Position numbers and translations under genes: made by a program
Shown here: positions 33,839 to 43,074 of the stretch, piece by piece
Position numbering within the stretch: position 1 is the first letter of the stretch
Layout of the letters: every line of letters begins with the position of its first letter
Source: Companilactobacillus jidongensis
Lineage (GTDB): Bacteria > Bacillota > Bacilli > Lactobacillales > Lactobacillaceae
Assembly (NCBI RefSeq): GCF_003946575.1
Contig: NZ_RHOP01000008.1
Coordinates: 1 to 64,000, forward strand
Length of the DNA: 64,000 nucleotides
Direction: 5' to 3'
The notes under the pieces: model-generated
Seen by the model: the letters and a program-made list of their open reading frames with translations, nothing else
Database searches by the model: none
Told to the model about the DNA's origin: nothing

Positions 33839-34519
33839 ATGGCTCAAAACCTAGTTGAACAAACTACAGAAAAGGTCATTGAATATATAAAAAGAAATAA
33901 TATTCAACCTGGTGAAAAACTTCCAAATGAATATACTCTATCAACCGATTTAGATGTTGGTAGAAGTACATTTAGAGAGGCTATAAGAATACTGATTTCA
34001 AGGAATATTTTAGAAGTTAGGCAGGGATCAGGAACTTATGTAAGTGATAAAGAAGGCCGGTCAACTGATCCTTTTGGACTTACTATGATACGTGACAAAA
34101 CTAAAATGATAAGTGATTTTTATGATATGCGTTACGTACTAGAACCCGAGGTGGCAGCTTTAGCAGCCACAAATGCTACTGATGATCAAATTTATGAAAT
34201 AAAATTATTAGCAAAAAAAATAGAAGAATCGTTTAATGATGGAAATGATGATCATGTTAATTTGGATATAAAATTTCATTCATTAATCGCAAAGGCTAGT
34301 AATAACATGGCTTACTCTTATATTTTACCGATAATAAACACTTCTATTTCATTGTTCAATAAGAATTATGATGATGAAGATGCAAAAAAATTTACAGTCA
34401 AGATTCATAAAGAAATTTGCCAATCTATCGCAGCTCATAACCCAGTACTGGCACACGATGCAATGATGGTTCATATGTCCAATAATAGATTAGCGTTTAA
34501 AGGTTTAATAGAAAAATAA
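33839..34519 (+). CDS. GntR family regulator, FadR/FCD subfamily
   Basis: The 226-residue protein has the GntR winged helix (about 8-72, LPNEYTLSTDLDVGRSTFREAIRIL and RQGSGTYV) and an all-helical FCD effector domain (about 95-215) with metal-ligand-like residues in MRYVLEPEVAA, FHSLIAKAS and HKEICQSIAAH. FCD regulators usually sense sugar acids or organic acids. ATG 33839 follows TTGGAGGG; an ORF start at 33803 has no ribosome site. It precedes module III, and the GTCATC motif around both promoters is its likely target. Confidence 0.92.
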   Translation: MAQNLVEQTTEKVIEYIKRNNIQPGEKLPNEYTLSTDLDVGRSTFREAIRILISRNILEVRQGSGTYVSDKEGRSTDPFGLTMIRDKTKMISDFYDMRYVLEPEVAALAATNATDDQIYEIKLLAKKIEESFNDGNDDHVNLDIKFHSLIAKASNNMAYSYILPIINTSISLFNKNYDDEDAKKFTVKIHKEICQSIAAHNPVLAHDAMMVHMSNNRLAFKGLIEK

Positions 34520-34520
34520 A

Positions 34521-34573
34521 TTGACAAAGTCATCTGATGCATGATAGTTTTAATTCATCAGATGACTTTTTTT
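34521..34573 (+). promoter_or_regulatory. overlapping promoter, operator and terminator before the MFS operon
   Basis: TTGACA (34521-34526) and GATAGT (34543-34548) form a promoter with 16-base spacing. The spacer holds GTCATCTGATG, which is also the left arm of a perfect 14-bp hairpin (34526-34539 / 34556-34569) followed by T7, able to end gntR transcription. One element may therefore end gntR, start the operon and bind the regulator. Confidence 0.6.
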
Positions 34574-34582
34574 ACATTTGAT

Positions 34583-34596
34583 GGTAAGCGCTTGCT
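34583..34596. promoter_or_regulatory. cre site before module III
   Basis: GGTAAGCGCTTGCT matches 13 of 14 positions of TGWAARCGYTWNCW and lies downstream of the promoter, 38 bases before the MFS start: a repression position. Confidence 0.7.
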
Positions 34597-34633
34597 TAAA
34601 AATATTTGTTTTTTAGAAAGAGGCGAATTATAA

Positions 34634-35887
34634 GTGGGAAAGAGAAAGTATCTTCTATTGGATGCGTGTATATTATTACTTTCTTTAGGATTGATATACG
34701 CATACACAATAGTCATGGTTCCTTTGAAAGATGAATTCAATTGGACACCGTCTGAACTTTCAATGATCTTTGTACTTTCAATAATAAGTTTTACGATTGG
34801 TAATATTATTGCTGGGAGATTATTGAAACAGCATACAGTTAAAATGGTTTTCAACTGGGGAGCGGTCTTAATATTTATAGGTTTCGTTGGTTCGGCATTT
34901 GCTAATGATCCATATGACTTATTGGTTCTGTACATGTTATATGGAGTGTTAACAAGTCTTGGTATAGGTTTCGTTTATAACGGAATTTTACCTACAATTA
35001 CTGCTTGGTATCCTGACAAGGTTGGAAAAGCTCAAGGTGCATTATTGATGAGTTATGGAATGGGTGCATTTATATTGGGGCCAATCATTACCAAGATTTA
35101 TGCAATTCTACCTTGGAGACCGGTATTTGTAGCAATTGGTGTGATCTTTGGAGGATTAGTAGTATTCAGTTCGTTTGTAATAAAAAATCCTACGGAAAAT
35201 GATCATATTATTAAAGTGAAAGCTGATAAAGAGAATTCTTCAGTTGATGCAGAAGATAAAGACTTTCATGATATGCTACGTGATCCAGTTTTTTACTTAT
35301 TCTATTTATGGATGGTTCTATTAGGCGGAGTTGGATTAGGAATTTTAGGTATTGGTAAGAGTTTACCCGATCAACATCATATAGAAGCTACTTTGGCAGC
35401 AATCATCGTTGGATTGGTGAGTTTAGGTAACGGTGGTGGACGTCTTATTGGAGGCTTTATATTAGACAGGTTCGGTAGAAAAAAAACAATGTTATTCTCA
35501 AATTGTTTATATGTAGTTGCGATAGGATTATTACTGTTATCCGAATATAACAACAATGTTGTAATTCTATCCTTGGGTTGTTTACTTTGTGGTATGTCGT
35601 TTGGATCAATATTGATCGTAATGACATATTTTACGAAATCGGTTTGGGGTCTTAAAAATATGGCCTTAAACTTTGGTGTAATTAACAGTTACGGAATTAT
35701 TTCAGTATTTATTGGATCCTATGGATCAAGCAAAATTTATGAAAGTACAGGTTCGTATGTTCCGGTGTTTATTATTATGTTAGCTATGGTTGCAGTAGCA
35801 ATGGTTCTTTTAGGATTATTAAACAGATATTTGGATTCTCATAAAAAAACAATAAATGTAGAAGCTTTAAATTTAGGAGGAAAATAA
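34634..35887 (+). CDS. MFS transporter, oxalate/formate antiporter-like (OFA) family
   Basis: The 417-residue carrier has twelve hydrophobic segments, a central hydrophilic loop (about 190-215) and MFS signature residues in loop 2-3 (NIIAGRLLKQHTVK) and loop 8-9 (GGGRLIGGFILDRFGRKK). Family members exchange organic anions. In this module it probably imports a hexuronate, aldonate or ketodeoxy acid without phosphorylating it, which fits the KDG kinase at the operon end. GTG 34634 is the start, behind GAGGCG. Confidence 0.88.
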   Translation: MGKRKYLLLDACILLLSLGLIYAYTIVMVPLKDEFNWTPSELSMIFVLSIISFTIGNIIAGRLLKQHTVKMVFNWGAVLIFIGFVGSAFANDPYDLLVLYMLYGVLTSLGIGFVYNGILPTITAWYPDKVGKAQGALLMSYGMGAFILGPIITKIYAILPWRPVFVAIGVIFGGLVVFSSFVIKNPTENDHIIKVKADKENSSVDAEDKDFHDMLRDPVFYLFYLWMVLLGGVGLGILGIGKSLPDQHHIEATLAAIIVGLVSLGNGGGRLIGGFILDRFGRKKTMLFSNCLYVVAIGLLLLSEYNNNVVILSLGCLLCGMSFGSILIVMTYFTKSVWGLKNMALNFGVINSYGIISVFIGSYGSSKIYESTGSYVPVFIIMLAMVAVAMVLLGLLNRYLDSHKKTINVEALNLGGK

Positions 35888-35888
35888 A

Positions 35889-36653
35889 ATGAACTTAAAT
35901 GATTTGACTGGTAAGAAAGCAATTGTTACAGGAGCAGCGCAAGGATTAAGCCATGGTATGGCAGAAGGTTTGATGGAAGCAGGAGCAGAAGTCACAATTT
36001 TAGATATTAACCCAAAGGCAACTGAAGTGGCAGAAGAATTTACAAAAAACGGATTTACATGTCATTCAGTAATCGCTGATCTAGGAGACGACAGTAAACG
36101 CGAAGAAGCTTTTAAGGAAGCTGTAAAAGATTTGGGCGGCCACTTAGATATTTTAGTTAATGGTGCTGGTGTTCAACGCAGACATAAAAGTGAAGAATTC
36201 CCTATGGAAGATTGGGATTTTGTTATTAACGTTAACTTACGTGCTGTATTTGGACTTTGTAAGTTAGCTGGACAACAATTTATATCACAAGATAGTTCTG
36301 GAAAAATCATCAATATTGCATCAATGCTTTCGTTCTTTGGTGGATATACTGTTCCAGCATATGCAGCATCAAAAGGTGGTGTTGCTCAATTAACAAAGGC
36401 CCTATGTAACGAATGGGCTGAGAAAGGTATTAATGTCAATGCTTTGGCACCAGGATACATGGCAACAGAGATGAACACTGCTTTATTAGATCCAGCAAAT
36501 CCTCGTTATGAAGCAATTACAAACAGAATTCCTGCTAAAGCATGGGGACAACCAGAAGATATGAAGGGCCCAGTCGTTTGGCTAGCATCTGATGCTTCAA
36601 ATTACATTAATGGTGCAATTATTCCAGTTGATGGTGGATACCTAGTTAAATAA
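35889..36653 (+). CDS. KduD/gluconate 5-dehydrogenase-like SDR
   Basis: The 254-residue SDR opens LNDLTGKKAIVTGAAQGLSHGMAEGL, has an acidic residue after strand 2 (ILDIN; NAD preference), NGAG for NNAG, the Ser in INIASMLSFFGG, Tyr-x3-Lys in YAASK and INGAIIPVDGGYLVK at the end. These features place it with KduD and 2-deoxy-gluconate 3-dehydrogenases, which convert diketo or keto acids on the way to 2-keto-3-deoxygluconate. It follows the carrier gene by one base. A related SDR closes module V at 50882-51697. Confidence 0.88.
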   Translation: MNLNDLTGKKAIVTGAAQGLSHGMAEGLMEAGAEVTILDINPKATEVAEEFTKNGFTCHSVIADLGDDSKREEAFKEAVKDLGGHLDILVNGAGVQRRHKSEEFPMEDWDFVINVNLRAVFGLCKLAGQQFISQDSSGKIINIASMLSFFGGYTVPAYAASKGGVAQLTKALCNEWAEKGINVNALAPGYMATEMNTALLDPANPRYEAITNRIPAKAWGQPEDMKGPVVWLASDASNYINGAIIPVDGGYLVK

Positions 36654-36674
36654 TAAAATACGGGAGATGAAATC

Positions 36675-37637
36675 ATGAAAGTTTATATTACTGATTGTGA
36701 CCATGATAGTGTTGATATTGAGAAAAAAGTTTTTGCTGATGCAAATATGGAAGTGACTTTGTGTAATGCCAAAACTGAAGATGAAGTAATTAATCAATGT
36801 AGTGATGGTGAAATTTTTATTGTTCAATATGCAAAGATCACTAAAAAGGTAATGGATGCTATTCCATCTTTGAAATATATTGTTAGATATGGTGTTGGAG
36901 TTGATACAATTGATCTTCCAGAAGCTACAAAACATGGAATCCAGGTCGGGAATGTTCCCGATTATGGAATGAACGAAGTGGCAGATCATGCAATGGCTCT
37001 ATTGTTAAGTCTTAAGAGAAAAATTGTCATGATGAATGATAATACTAAAAATAATAAATGGGATTATCAAAAATCAATTCCCATTCATCGATTTAGTGAA
37101 CAAACAGTTGGGGTTGTGGGCTTAGGAAGAATTGGCCGTGATTTTGCTTCAAAGGCACATGCGCTTGGATTCAAAATTATGGGATATGATCCATATTTTA
37201 AGAATTCAGAAGAATTCAGCTATATCAACTCAGTTAGTCTAGAAGAACTAATTGCAAATTCAGATGCTATTTCTCTTCATATTCCTTCAGATGGAAATAT
37301 TGATTTATTTAATTATGAAGCATTCAAAAAAATGAAGAATACTGCCGTAATTATCAATGTTGCTCGTGGTGGAATTATTAATGAGGATGATTTGGACAAG
37401 GCGTTAACAAATGGTGAAATTTCCGGTGCAGGAATTGATTGTATGGAAAATGAACCAGTCTCATCTGACAACAAGTTATTCAGTCACGATAACTTGATTG
37501 CTACACCACATATGGCCTGGTACTCAGAAGAAGCCGCAAGTGAATTGAAACGTAAGGTTGCGGAGGAATCTGTGCGATTCTCTAACGGTGAAAAAATTCA
37601 TTATCCTATTAATAAACTTGAAAATACACCAGTTTAA
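36675..37637 (+). CDS. D-isomer-specific 2-hydroxyacid dehydrogenase
   Basis: The 320-residue enzyme has the NAD-binding core VGVVGLGRIGRDFASKAHALG, the catalytic Arg in INVARGGIINEDDL, the Glu in GIDCMENEP and the His in ATPHMAWYSEEA. It would reduce a 2-keto acid or oxidise a D-2-hydroxyacid, with NAD(H). In a sugar-acid module it may act on hydroxypyruvate-, glyoxylate- or ketoaldonate-type compounds. It is flanked by the KduD-like and epimerase-like genes with gaps of 21 and 23 bases. Confidence 0.9.
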   Translation: MKVYITDCDHDSVDIEKKVFADANMEVTLCNAKTEDEVINQCSDGEIFIVQYAKITKKVMDAIPSLKYIVRYGVGVDTIDLPEATKHGIQVGNVPDYGMNEVADHAMALLLSLKRKIVMMNDNTKNNKWDYQKSIPIHRFSEQTVGVVGLGRIGRDFASKAHALGFKIMGYDPYFKNSEEFSYINSVSLEELIANSDAISLHIPSDGNIDLFNYEAFKKMKNTAVIINVARGGIINEDDLDKALTNGEISGAGIDCMENEPVSSDNKLFSHDNLIATPHMAWYSEEAASELKRKVAEESVRFSNGEKIHYPINKLENTPV

Positions 37638-37660
37638 ATTAAAAAGCAGAGGATAATAAA

Positions 37661-38560
37661 ATGAAAACTATTGAGAATGAATATCTCAAAGCTGAAATCA
37701 ATGAAATGGGAGCCGAGCTAACTAGCTTAGTAGATAAGAAAAGTGAAGCTAATTATATTTGGAATGGTAATCCTGATATATGGGCAAAACATGCTCCTAA
37801 CTTATTTCCAGCTATTGGTAGATCGATGAATGACCATTACTATGTAGATGGTAAAGAATATGAAATGCCACAACATGGAGTGGGATTCTTCCATAATTAT
37901 GAAGCTGAACAATTATCAAATAACAGCATTCGATTCACAATGAAAAGCGATGAAGAAACCAAAAAATATTATCCATTTGAATTTGAATTTTTAATTAAAT
38001 TTGAACTAATCGGCAGACGTCTTCGTATGATTGACACTGTGAAAAATTTGAATAATACGTCTATGAGTTTTGCTGTTGGAACGCATCCTGCATTTAATGT
38101 TCCCATTGGAGCTAATAATGATGGAAGGTTCGAAGACTATTACTTGACTTTTGATCCTGCAGTAAAGGGTTTGAAGTATCACGAGTTTACTTTTAAAACA
38201 GGCGTACCATTAAGAACTGGTAAAGTCTTAAATCTCGATAGTTACAATGGAGACTTCTTGCCATTAAGTCATGAATTATTCAAAGATGGATTGATAGTCA
38301 TGACTGAAGATAATCAATTGAATGGAGTTTCTCTAAAGTCTAAAGATGGGTTACATTCAATAAAAGCACATTTCAATGATTTCCCACAGCTTTGTTTATG
38401 GACCCAGGATGATCCGAAAGCAAAATTTCTTTGCATAGAGCCCTTCTATGGAGTTTCGGATAAATATGGTGATGAAATTGAACTGAAAAACAAAGAGGGT
38501 AATTGTGTTTTAGAGGCTAATCAGGAGCGAAGCTTTGTGATCGACTATGATATTGAATAG
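37661..38560 (+). CDS. aldose 1-epimerase family protein (LacX-like)
   Basis: The 299-residue beta-sandwich protein has family motifs in PQHGVGFFHNYE, the substrate-binding VGTHPAFNVPI and the acidic residue in CIEPFYGVSDK. It belongs to the LacX-type mutarotase-like group, whose reactions are often unproven. It probably interconverts anomers of an intermediate. A long hairpin follows the gene, so the operon may divide here. Confidence 0.86.
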   Translation: MKTIENEYLKAEINEMGAELTSLVDKKSEANYIWNGNPDIWAKHAPNLFPAIGRSMNDHYYVDGKEYEMPQHGVGFFHNYEAEQLSNNSIRFTMKSDEETKKYYPFEFEFLIKFELIGRRLRMIDTVKNLNNTSMSFAVGTHPAFNVPIGANNDGRFEDYYLTFDPAVKGLKYHEFTFKTGVPLRTGKVLNLDSYNGDFLPLSHELFKDGLIVMTEDNQLNGVSLKSKDGLHSIKAHFNDFPQLCLWTQDDPKAKFLCIEPFYGVSDKYGDEIELKNKEGNCVLEANQERSFVIDYDIE

Positions 38561-38582
38561 AATTTGATCAAGTATCATAAAT

Positions 38583-38624
38583 AGGTTGTCATTTATATTT
38601 ATAAATAAGTGACAGCCTTATTTT
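38583..38624 (+). terminator. hairpin inside module III (partial terminator)
   Basis: AGGTTGTCATTTAT pairs with ATAAGTGACAGCCT with two mismatched or wobble pairs, followed by TATTTTG. The next gene starts 24 bases later, so read-through is likely. Confidence 0.65.
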
Positions 38625-38647
38625 GTAAAAAAATATGAGGTGATAAA

Positions 38648-39394
38648 ATGTCATTAATTTTAAATACATTAATTTTTGCGAAAGATGTAGAAAATGGATC
38701 TGATCAAGTTAGCTTGTTGGATCGCGTGTCAAATCTAGGGTCAATTGGTGTCGAGGTACGTCGTGAATACTTCACAGATATTGAAAAGGAGTTGCCAAAG
38801 GTAGCCCAAAAGGCTAAAGCTGATGAATTAAAAGTATATTATAGCGTGCCGGATGTACTCTTTGAAAAAGATGGTTCTTTAAATCCTAAAATAAAGCAAT
38901 ATTTTGCTGAAGGGAAAATTATGGGAATCAAAAAAATTAAATTCAATATTGGTAATTTCGATAAGTTTACTGGTGATTTGAAAGCAGCCTTAGGACAGTT
39001 TCCGACCAATGAAATTGAAATGAATGTTGAAAATGACCAAACACAAGTATCCGGCTCAGTACCATCACTGTTATCTTTTTTAAAGGCTGTAAATGAAGTT
39101 GGACTAGACATTGGTTACGTCTATGATCTTGGTAATTGGGCGTTTACAGATCAAGATGCTATAGATAGTGCAAAATCTTTAGCGCCATATACAAAGTATA
39201 TTCACTTGAAGAATGTTATTAATACTAATGGAAATTTATCAACATCAGATGATTTGAATAAAGGAATGTATGACTGGAAAAAGATACTTAAGTATTTGCC
39301 GAATGATGTTGATTTGGCACTTGAATATCCTATGGATAATGATCAACAAATGAAATCACAGATGAACTTGGTTCAAACATTAGAGGAGGTATAA
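38648..39394 (+). CDS. sugar phosphate isomerase/epimerase (xylose isomerase-like TIM barrel), copy 1
   Basis: The 248-residue protein fits the AP-endonuclease-2 / xylose-isomerase-like barrel: GSIGVEVRREYFTD, the Glu in IEMNVENDQTQVSG, GYVYDLGNWAFTDQDA, YIHLKN and LALEYPMD supply the metal-ligand Glu, Asp and His set. It would move a keto group or invert a centre in a sugar or sugar acid. It overlaps no neighbour but is only three bases before the KDG kinase, so the pair act together. A close paralogue (45903) stands beside the second KDG kinase. Confidence 0.85.
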   Translation: MSLILNTLIFAKDVENGSDQVSLLDRVSNLGSIGVEVRREYFTDIEKELPKVAQKAKADELKVYYSVPDVLFEKDGSLNPKIKQYFAEGKIMGIKKIKFNIGNFDKFTGDLKAALGQFPTNEIEMNVENDQTQVSGSVPSLLSFLKAVNEVGLDIGYVYDLGNWAFTDQDAIDSAKSLAPYTKYIHLKNVINTNGNLSTSDDLNKGMYDWKKILKYLPNDVDLALEYPMDNDQQMKSQMNLVQTLEEV

Positions 39395-39397
39395 AAA

Positions 39398-40357
39398 ATG
39401 AGTGAAGTTATTACAATCGGTGAGCCACTAGTTATTTTTGCATCCAAGGATTCGAATGCTTCTTTAACGGACGCTGTTAATTTTCAAAAATTAATGGGTG
39501 GAGCAGAGTTGAATGTAGCGATTGGAGTGCGCCGATTAGGACATTCAGTAGAGTATATTTCACAAGTCGGTCAAGATCCTTTTGGTGATTATGTTGTCAA
39601 AACGATTTTGAGCCATAACGTGGGGACAAAATATGTCTCTAAGGATCCTAACAGTTTTACAGGACATCAACTAAAACAATTGGTCACTAAAGGGGATCCT
39701 GCAACTTTTAATTATCGTAAAGGATCGGCAGCATCACACCTTACAAGCGATGTAATTAATAAAATCGATTTAGAGGGTGTTAAAGTTGCACATATGTCGG
39801 GAATCTTCCCAGCTATATCGGATACTGCTGAAGCAACTTTTAAGACGTTGCTGAAGAGACTCGTTGATAAAGATATTTTGATTACTTTTGACCCTAACCT
39901 GAGGCCTCCACTTTGGAGCAGTAAAGAAAAGATGGTTAAAACAATCAATGAAATGGCCTCATCTGCGGATATCGTTCTTCCTGGAATAAATGAAGGCAAA
40001 ATTTTAGTTGGGTCTGATGATCCAGAGACTATTGCTGACTTTTATTTGAAAGGTGAAAGAACTAAGACCGTAATTGTAAAAATTGGTTCTGAAGGTGCTT
40101 ATGTAAAAACCAGAGATGGTGATAGTTACACTGTTGGTGGATTTAAGGTTGATAAGATTGTTGACACTGTTGGAGCTGGTGACGGATTTGCACTTGGTGT
40201 AATTACGGCGTTACTTGATGGCAAAGATATGAAGGCTGCGGTTAAACGTGGCAATGCAGTTGGAGCTCTACAAATTCAAACTCCTGGAGATAATGATGGA
40301 TATCCTGACAAAAAAGGACTTGAAGAATTTTATCAAAAAGAGCAAGTAAGTGAATAG
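39398..40357 (+). CDS. 2-keto-3-deoxygluconate kinase-like PfkB sugar kinase, copy 1
   Basis: The 319-residue ribokinase-family protein has GGAELNVAIGVRRLG near its start and the catalytic DTVGAGDGFALGVI near its end, with Asp as base. KdgK enzymes phosphorylate 2-keto-3-deoxygluconate to KDPG, and the context (carrier, KduD-like SDR, isomerase) agrees. KDPG would be cut by the aldolases coded at 22971 and 50154. The second copy at 47986 is very similar along its whole length. Confidence 0.9.
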   Translation: MSEVITIGEPLVIFASKDSNASLTDAVNFQKLMGGAELNVAIGVRRLGHSVEYISQVGQDPFGDYVVKTILSHNVGTKYVSKDPNSFTGHQLKQLVTKGDPATFNYRKGSAASHLTSDVINKIDLEGVKVAHMSGIFPAISDTAEATFKTLLKRLVDKDILITFDPNLRPPLWSSKEKMVKTINEMASSADIVLPGINEGKILVGSDDPETIADFYLKGERTKTVIVKIGSEGAYVKTRDGDSYTVGGFKVDKIVDTVGAGDGFALGVITALLDGKDMKAAVKRGNAVGALQIQTPGDNDGYPDKKGLEEFYQKEQVSE

Positions 40358-40379
40358 AATAATTGAGTTATATAAATGA

Positions 40380-40405
40380 AAAGTCAACTTAATGTTGGCT
40401 TTTTT
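40380..40405 (+). terminator. terminator of module III
   Basis: AAGTCAAC / GTTGGCTT (one G-U pair, 5-base loop) is followed by a run of T. Confidence 0.85.
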
Positions 40406-40519
40406 GTTATTATCAAAATATTATTGGAAGCGATTGTAAATAACACGATAATTGCTATTGTAATAGGATATGATTGAATTTGTAACATTATAGGGAAACA
40501 TCTTCTGAAAGGAGATATT

Positions 40520-41281
40520 ATGAATAATGCTTTTTATAAACAGTTAGGGGATAAATATGACAAGTTAACCGCAAATGAACAACTAGTTATTGATTTTATT
40601 CTTAAATCAAATAATCCGGGGAAACTTAAAATTAAAGATATTTCTGAAAAATTGTTTTTGTCTAGTGCAACTATCGTTAGAGCATCTAAAAAATTGGAGT
40701 TTAGTTCATTCAGTCAGCTTAAATTTTATGCAGCTCAATTTAAGGAAGATAAAGATGAAGAGATTCAAACTGAAGATTACGGGAAGATCTCAGAGAGAAC
40801 ACAGAGTGACTTTAATAAAACTATAGATATGTTGAGTGAGAAAAAAGTTAGGGATTTTGTTTCGTATATCAATTCGGCTAGAAGGATATTTTGTGTAGGT
40901 AGTGGTTCTAGCGTCAGTGTAGTGAATGATTTGAACCGAAAATTGAAATTACTTAATTATTGGTCAAATGATTATGAAGAATTATATTCAATTAGAGATA
41001 TTGCAGATATTTCTAGTGATAAAGATGTAATAATCATTATTTCACTGGGTGGTGGAAATAATATTGTAAATCAGTATATTTTAGCTGCTAAGTCAAAAGG
41101 AACTAAAGTAATTTCAATAACGGGTACTAATGCAAGTTCAGTTATGAAGTTGAGCGATGCTAATCTTTTGGTTTATGAATCACCTGTTCCTAGAAAACGC
41201 ATGAGATCAAGATTAATGTTAAATGTTGCAGCCGACATGGTTTTTGAATACATAATTAATTATGTAAATGAAAAAAAGTAA
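40520..41281 (+). CDS. RpiR/MurR family regulator
   Basis: The 253-residue protein has the RpiR helix-turn-helix (about 1-75, IKDISEKLFLSSATIVRASKKLEFSSFSQLK) and a SIS sugar-phosphate sensing domain (about 100-235, CVGSGSSVSVVNDL and ISLGGGNNIVNQY). It stands 108 bases before a glucose-type PTS gene and probably controls it in answer to the imported sugar phosphate. GGAGAT lies before the ATG. An imperfect GTAAATTTTAC repeat at 41298-41308 could be an operator but is too AT-rich to claim. Confidence 0.92.
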   Translation: MNNAFYKQLGDKYDKLTANEQLVIDFILKSNNPGKLKIKDISEKLFLSSATIVRASKKLEFSSFSQLKFYAAQFKEDKDEEIQTEDYGKISERTQSDFNKTIDMLSEKKVRDFVSYINSARRIFCVGSGSSVSVVNDLNRKLKLLNYWSNDYEELYSIRDIADISSDKDVIIIISLGGGNNIVNQYILAAKSKGTKVISITGTNASSVMKLSDANLLVYESPVPRKRMRSRLMLNVAADMVFEYIINYVNEKK

Positions 41282-41389
41282 TTTTTTACTCAAAAAGGTA
41301 AATTTTACTTAGTAGGTAGGAAAAATGTAAAAATCAAATATTTTCTAATCTGATGATATTGTATAGTCAGTAAGTTAGGAGATGTAATT

Positions 41390-43072
41390 ATGGAGGCTCA
41401 AGAGGGGAAAAAGAGAAACAACCTCATCAGGGGATTTGAGATGTTTGGTCGTTCTTTCTTATTACCTGTATCAGTTCTACCCGCTGCAGGTATTCTACAA
41501 GGTTTAGGCTCAGCGTTTACTAATGCTGATACTGTAAAAATGTATCCATGGATGCAAAATGAGACATTCCAGTTTGTAATGGGATTCTTATCAACGATGG
41601 GTTCAGCAGCATTTAAGAACCTTCCAATAATCTTTGCTGTTGGTGTTGCCGTTGGATTGGCAAAACATGAAAAGGGCTCTGCAGCCATTTCAGGATTATT
41701 GGGTTATTTAACGCTTCAATACATGATGAATTTTTTACTTAGTACATCTGGTCAGTTGGTTGACACAACTGGGATGGACCCAACTAAAGCTGCTTTAGCA
41801 TTAGCTGATAAAATGCAGACAACAGTTTTAGGTATTCAAACTATGGATTTAAATGTTTTTGGTGGAATTATAACTGGTGTAATTGTTTATTTTGTACATA
41901 AGCGTGCAATTAAGATGCATGTACCAAGGGTACTAGACTTCTTCAGTGGACCAAGATTGGTACCTATTCTGATTATGCCTGTTATGGCCATGACAGCTAT
42001 TGTATTCTTCTTTGTTTGGCCAGTAGTACAAACAGGAATTGCAGCATTGTCTGTTATGATCTTGAAATCTGGAACTATTGGAACATTTTTATATGGTGTT
42101 ATTGAACGTTTGTTACTACCGTTTGGTTTACATCATGGATTGAATTGGCCGGTAAGAACTACAGAATTAGGTGGTATCTTTACAATTGGTGGTCGCCAAT
42201 ATCAAGGTACAATTGCTGCATACATGGCATCACTTGCTCATGGTGGAGCAATCAATCCAATGATTACTCGTTTTAGTTCAGGTAAATTTGTTTATAACAT
42301 GTTTGGGTTACCTGGTGCAGCTTTGGCAATGTATACATGTGCCAAACCAGAGAATAAAAAGAAAGTTGGTAGTTTACTGTTTGCTGCCGCAGCTACAGCC
42401 TTTTTAACAGGAGTTACAGAACCTATTGAATTCACTTTCTTATTTGTTGCTCCCGCTCTATATGGAATTCATGCCATTTTAGCCGGCTTGACAATGGCTG
42501 TTACCTCAGCTCTTGGTGCTGCATATTTAACACCAACTGGACACGGATTAATTAACTTTATCATTTACGGTGTTTTGCAAGGAACTAAAACAAAATGGTA
42601 TATTATGCCGATTGTTGGTGTATTCTGTTTTGCAATGTACTATGCAGTATTTACTTTTGCGATTAAGAAGTTCAATTTCAAAACACCTGGTCGTGAAGAC
42701 GATGATGCTGATATCAAGCTTCACGGTAAGGATGAGACTAGAAAGAAAATGGGTGTTCATACCTTAAAGGATGAAAATAAGGCAACATCTATGGCATCAA
42801 CTTCATCAGATGGCAAGCTATCAACACATGATCAAGCAGTTGCTTTAATTGAAGCACATGGTGGCTCAGAAAATATTTCTGATGTTGATGCATGCATCAC
42901 TAGACTTAGAATTAATGTTAAAGATAAGGCAGTAGTTGATAAAGATACTATTGTGAACAAATTAGGTGCGATGGGATTCAATGAATCAGGTATGCAGATG
43001 CAGTCTATTTACGGAGGCCATGCAAATGTATTAAAAATGGAAATCCAAGATATCTTAGGGATTGGTGAGTAA
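41390..43072 (+). CDS. PTS EIICB component, glucose/alpha-glucoside superfamily
   Basis: The 560-residue protein has a IIC membrane domain (about 10-430; RSFLLPVSVLPAAGILQGLGSAF, GVTEPIEFTFLFVAPALYGIHA) and a C-terminal IIB domain (about 480-560) with phosphocysteine in DVDACITRLRINV. The highly charged linker (REDDDADIKLHGKDETRKK) joins them. Its EIIA is the separate gene at 43858. The exact sugar is not clear from sequence; the family takes glucose, maltose, glucosamine-type and other glucosides. ATG 41390 follows TTAGGAGA. Confidence 0.93.
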   Translation: MEAQEGKKRNNLIRGFEMFGRSFLLPVSVLPAAGILQGLGSAFTNADTVKMYPWMQNETFQFVMGFLSTMGSAAFKNLPIIFAVGVAVGLAKHEKGSAAISGLLGYLTLQYMMNFLLSTSGQLVDTTGMDPTKAALALADKMQTTVLGIQTMDLNVFGGIITGVIVYFVHKRAIKMHVPRVLDFFSGPRLVPILIMPVMAMTAIVFFFVWPVVQTGIAALSVMILKSGTIGTFLYGVIERLLLPFGLHHGLNWPVRTTELGGIFTIGGRQYQGTIAAYMASLAHGGAINPMITRFSSGKFVYNMFGLPGAALAMYTCAKPENKKKVGSLLFAAAATAFLTGVTEPIEFTFLFVAPALYGIHAILAGLTMAVTSALGAAYLTPTGHGLINFIIYGVLQGTKTKWYIMPIVGVFCFAMYYAVFTFAIKKFNFKTPGREDDDADIKLHGKDETRKKMGVHTLKDENKATSMASTSSDGKLSTHDQAVALIEAHGGSENISDVDACITRLRINVKDKAVVDKDTIVNKLGAMGFNESGMQMQSIYGGHANVLKMEIQDILGIGE

Positions 43073-43074
43073 TT

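Noticed and set aside
40426-40439. cre-like TGGAAGCGATTGTA before the RpiR gene
   Set aside because: Three mismatches to the consensus; not enough to claim a site.
41298-41308. GTAAATTTTAC near-palindrome before the PTS IICB gene as an RpiR operator
   Set aside because: Too short and AT-rich to separate from chance in this DNA.
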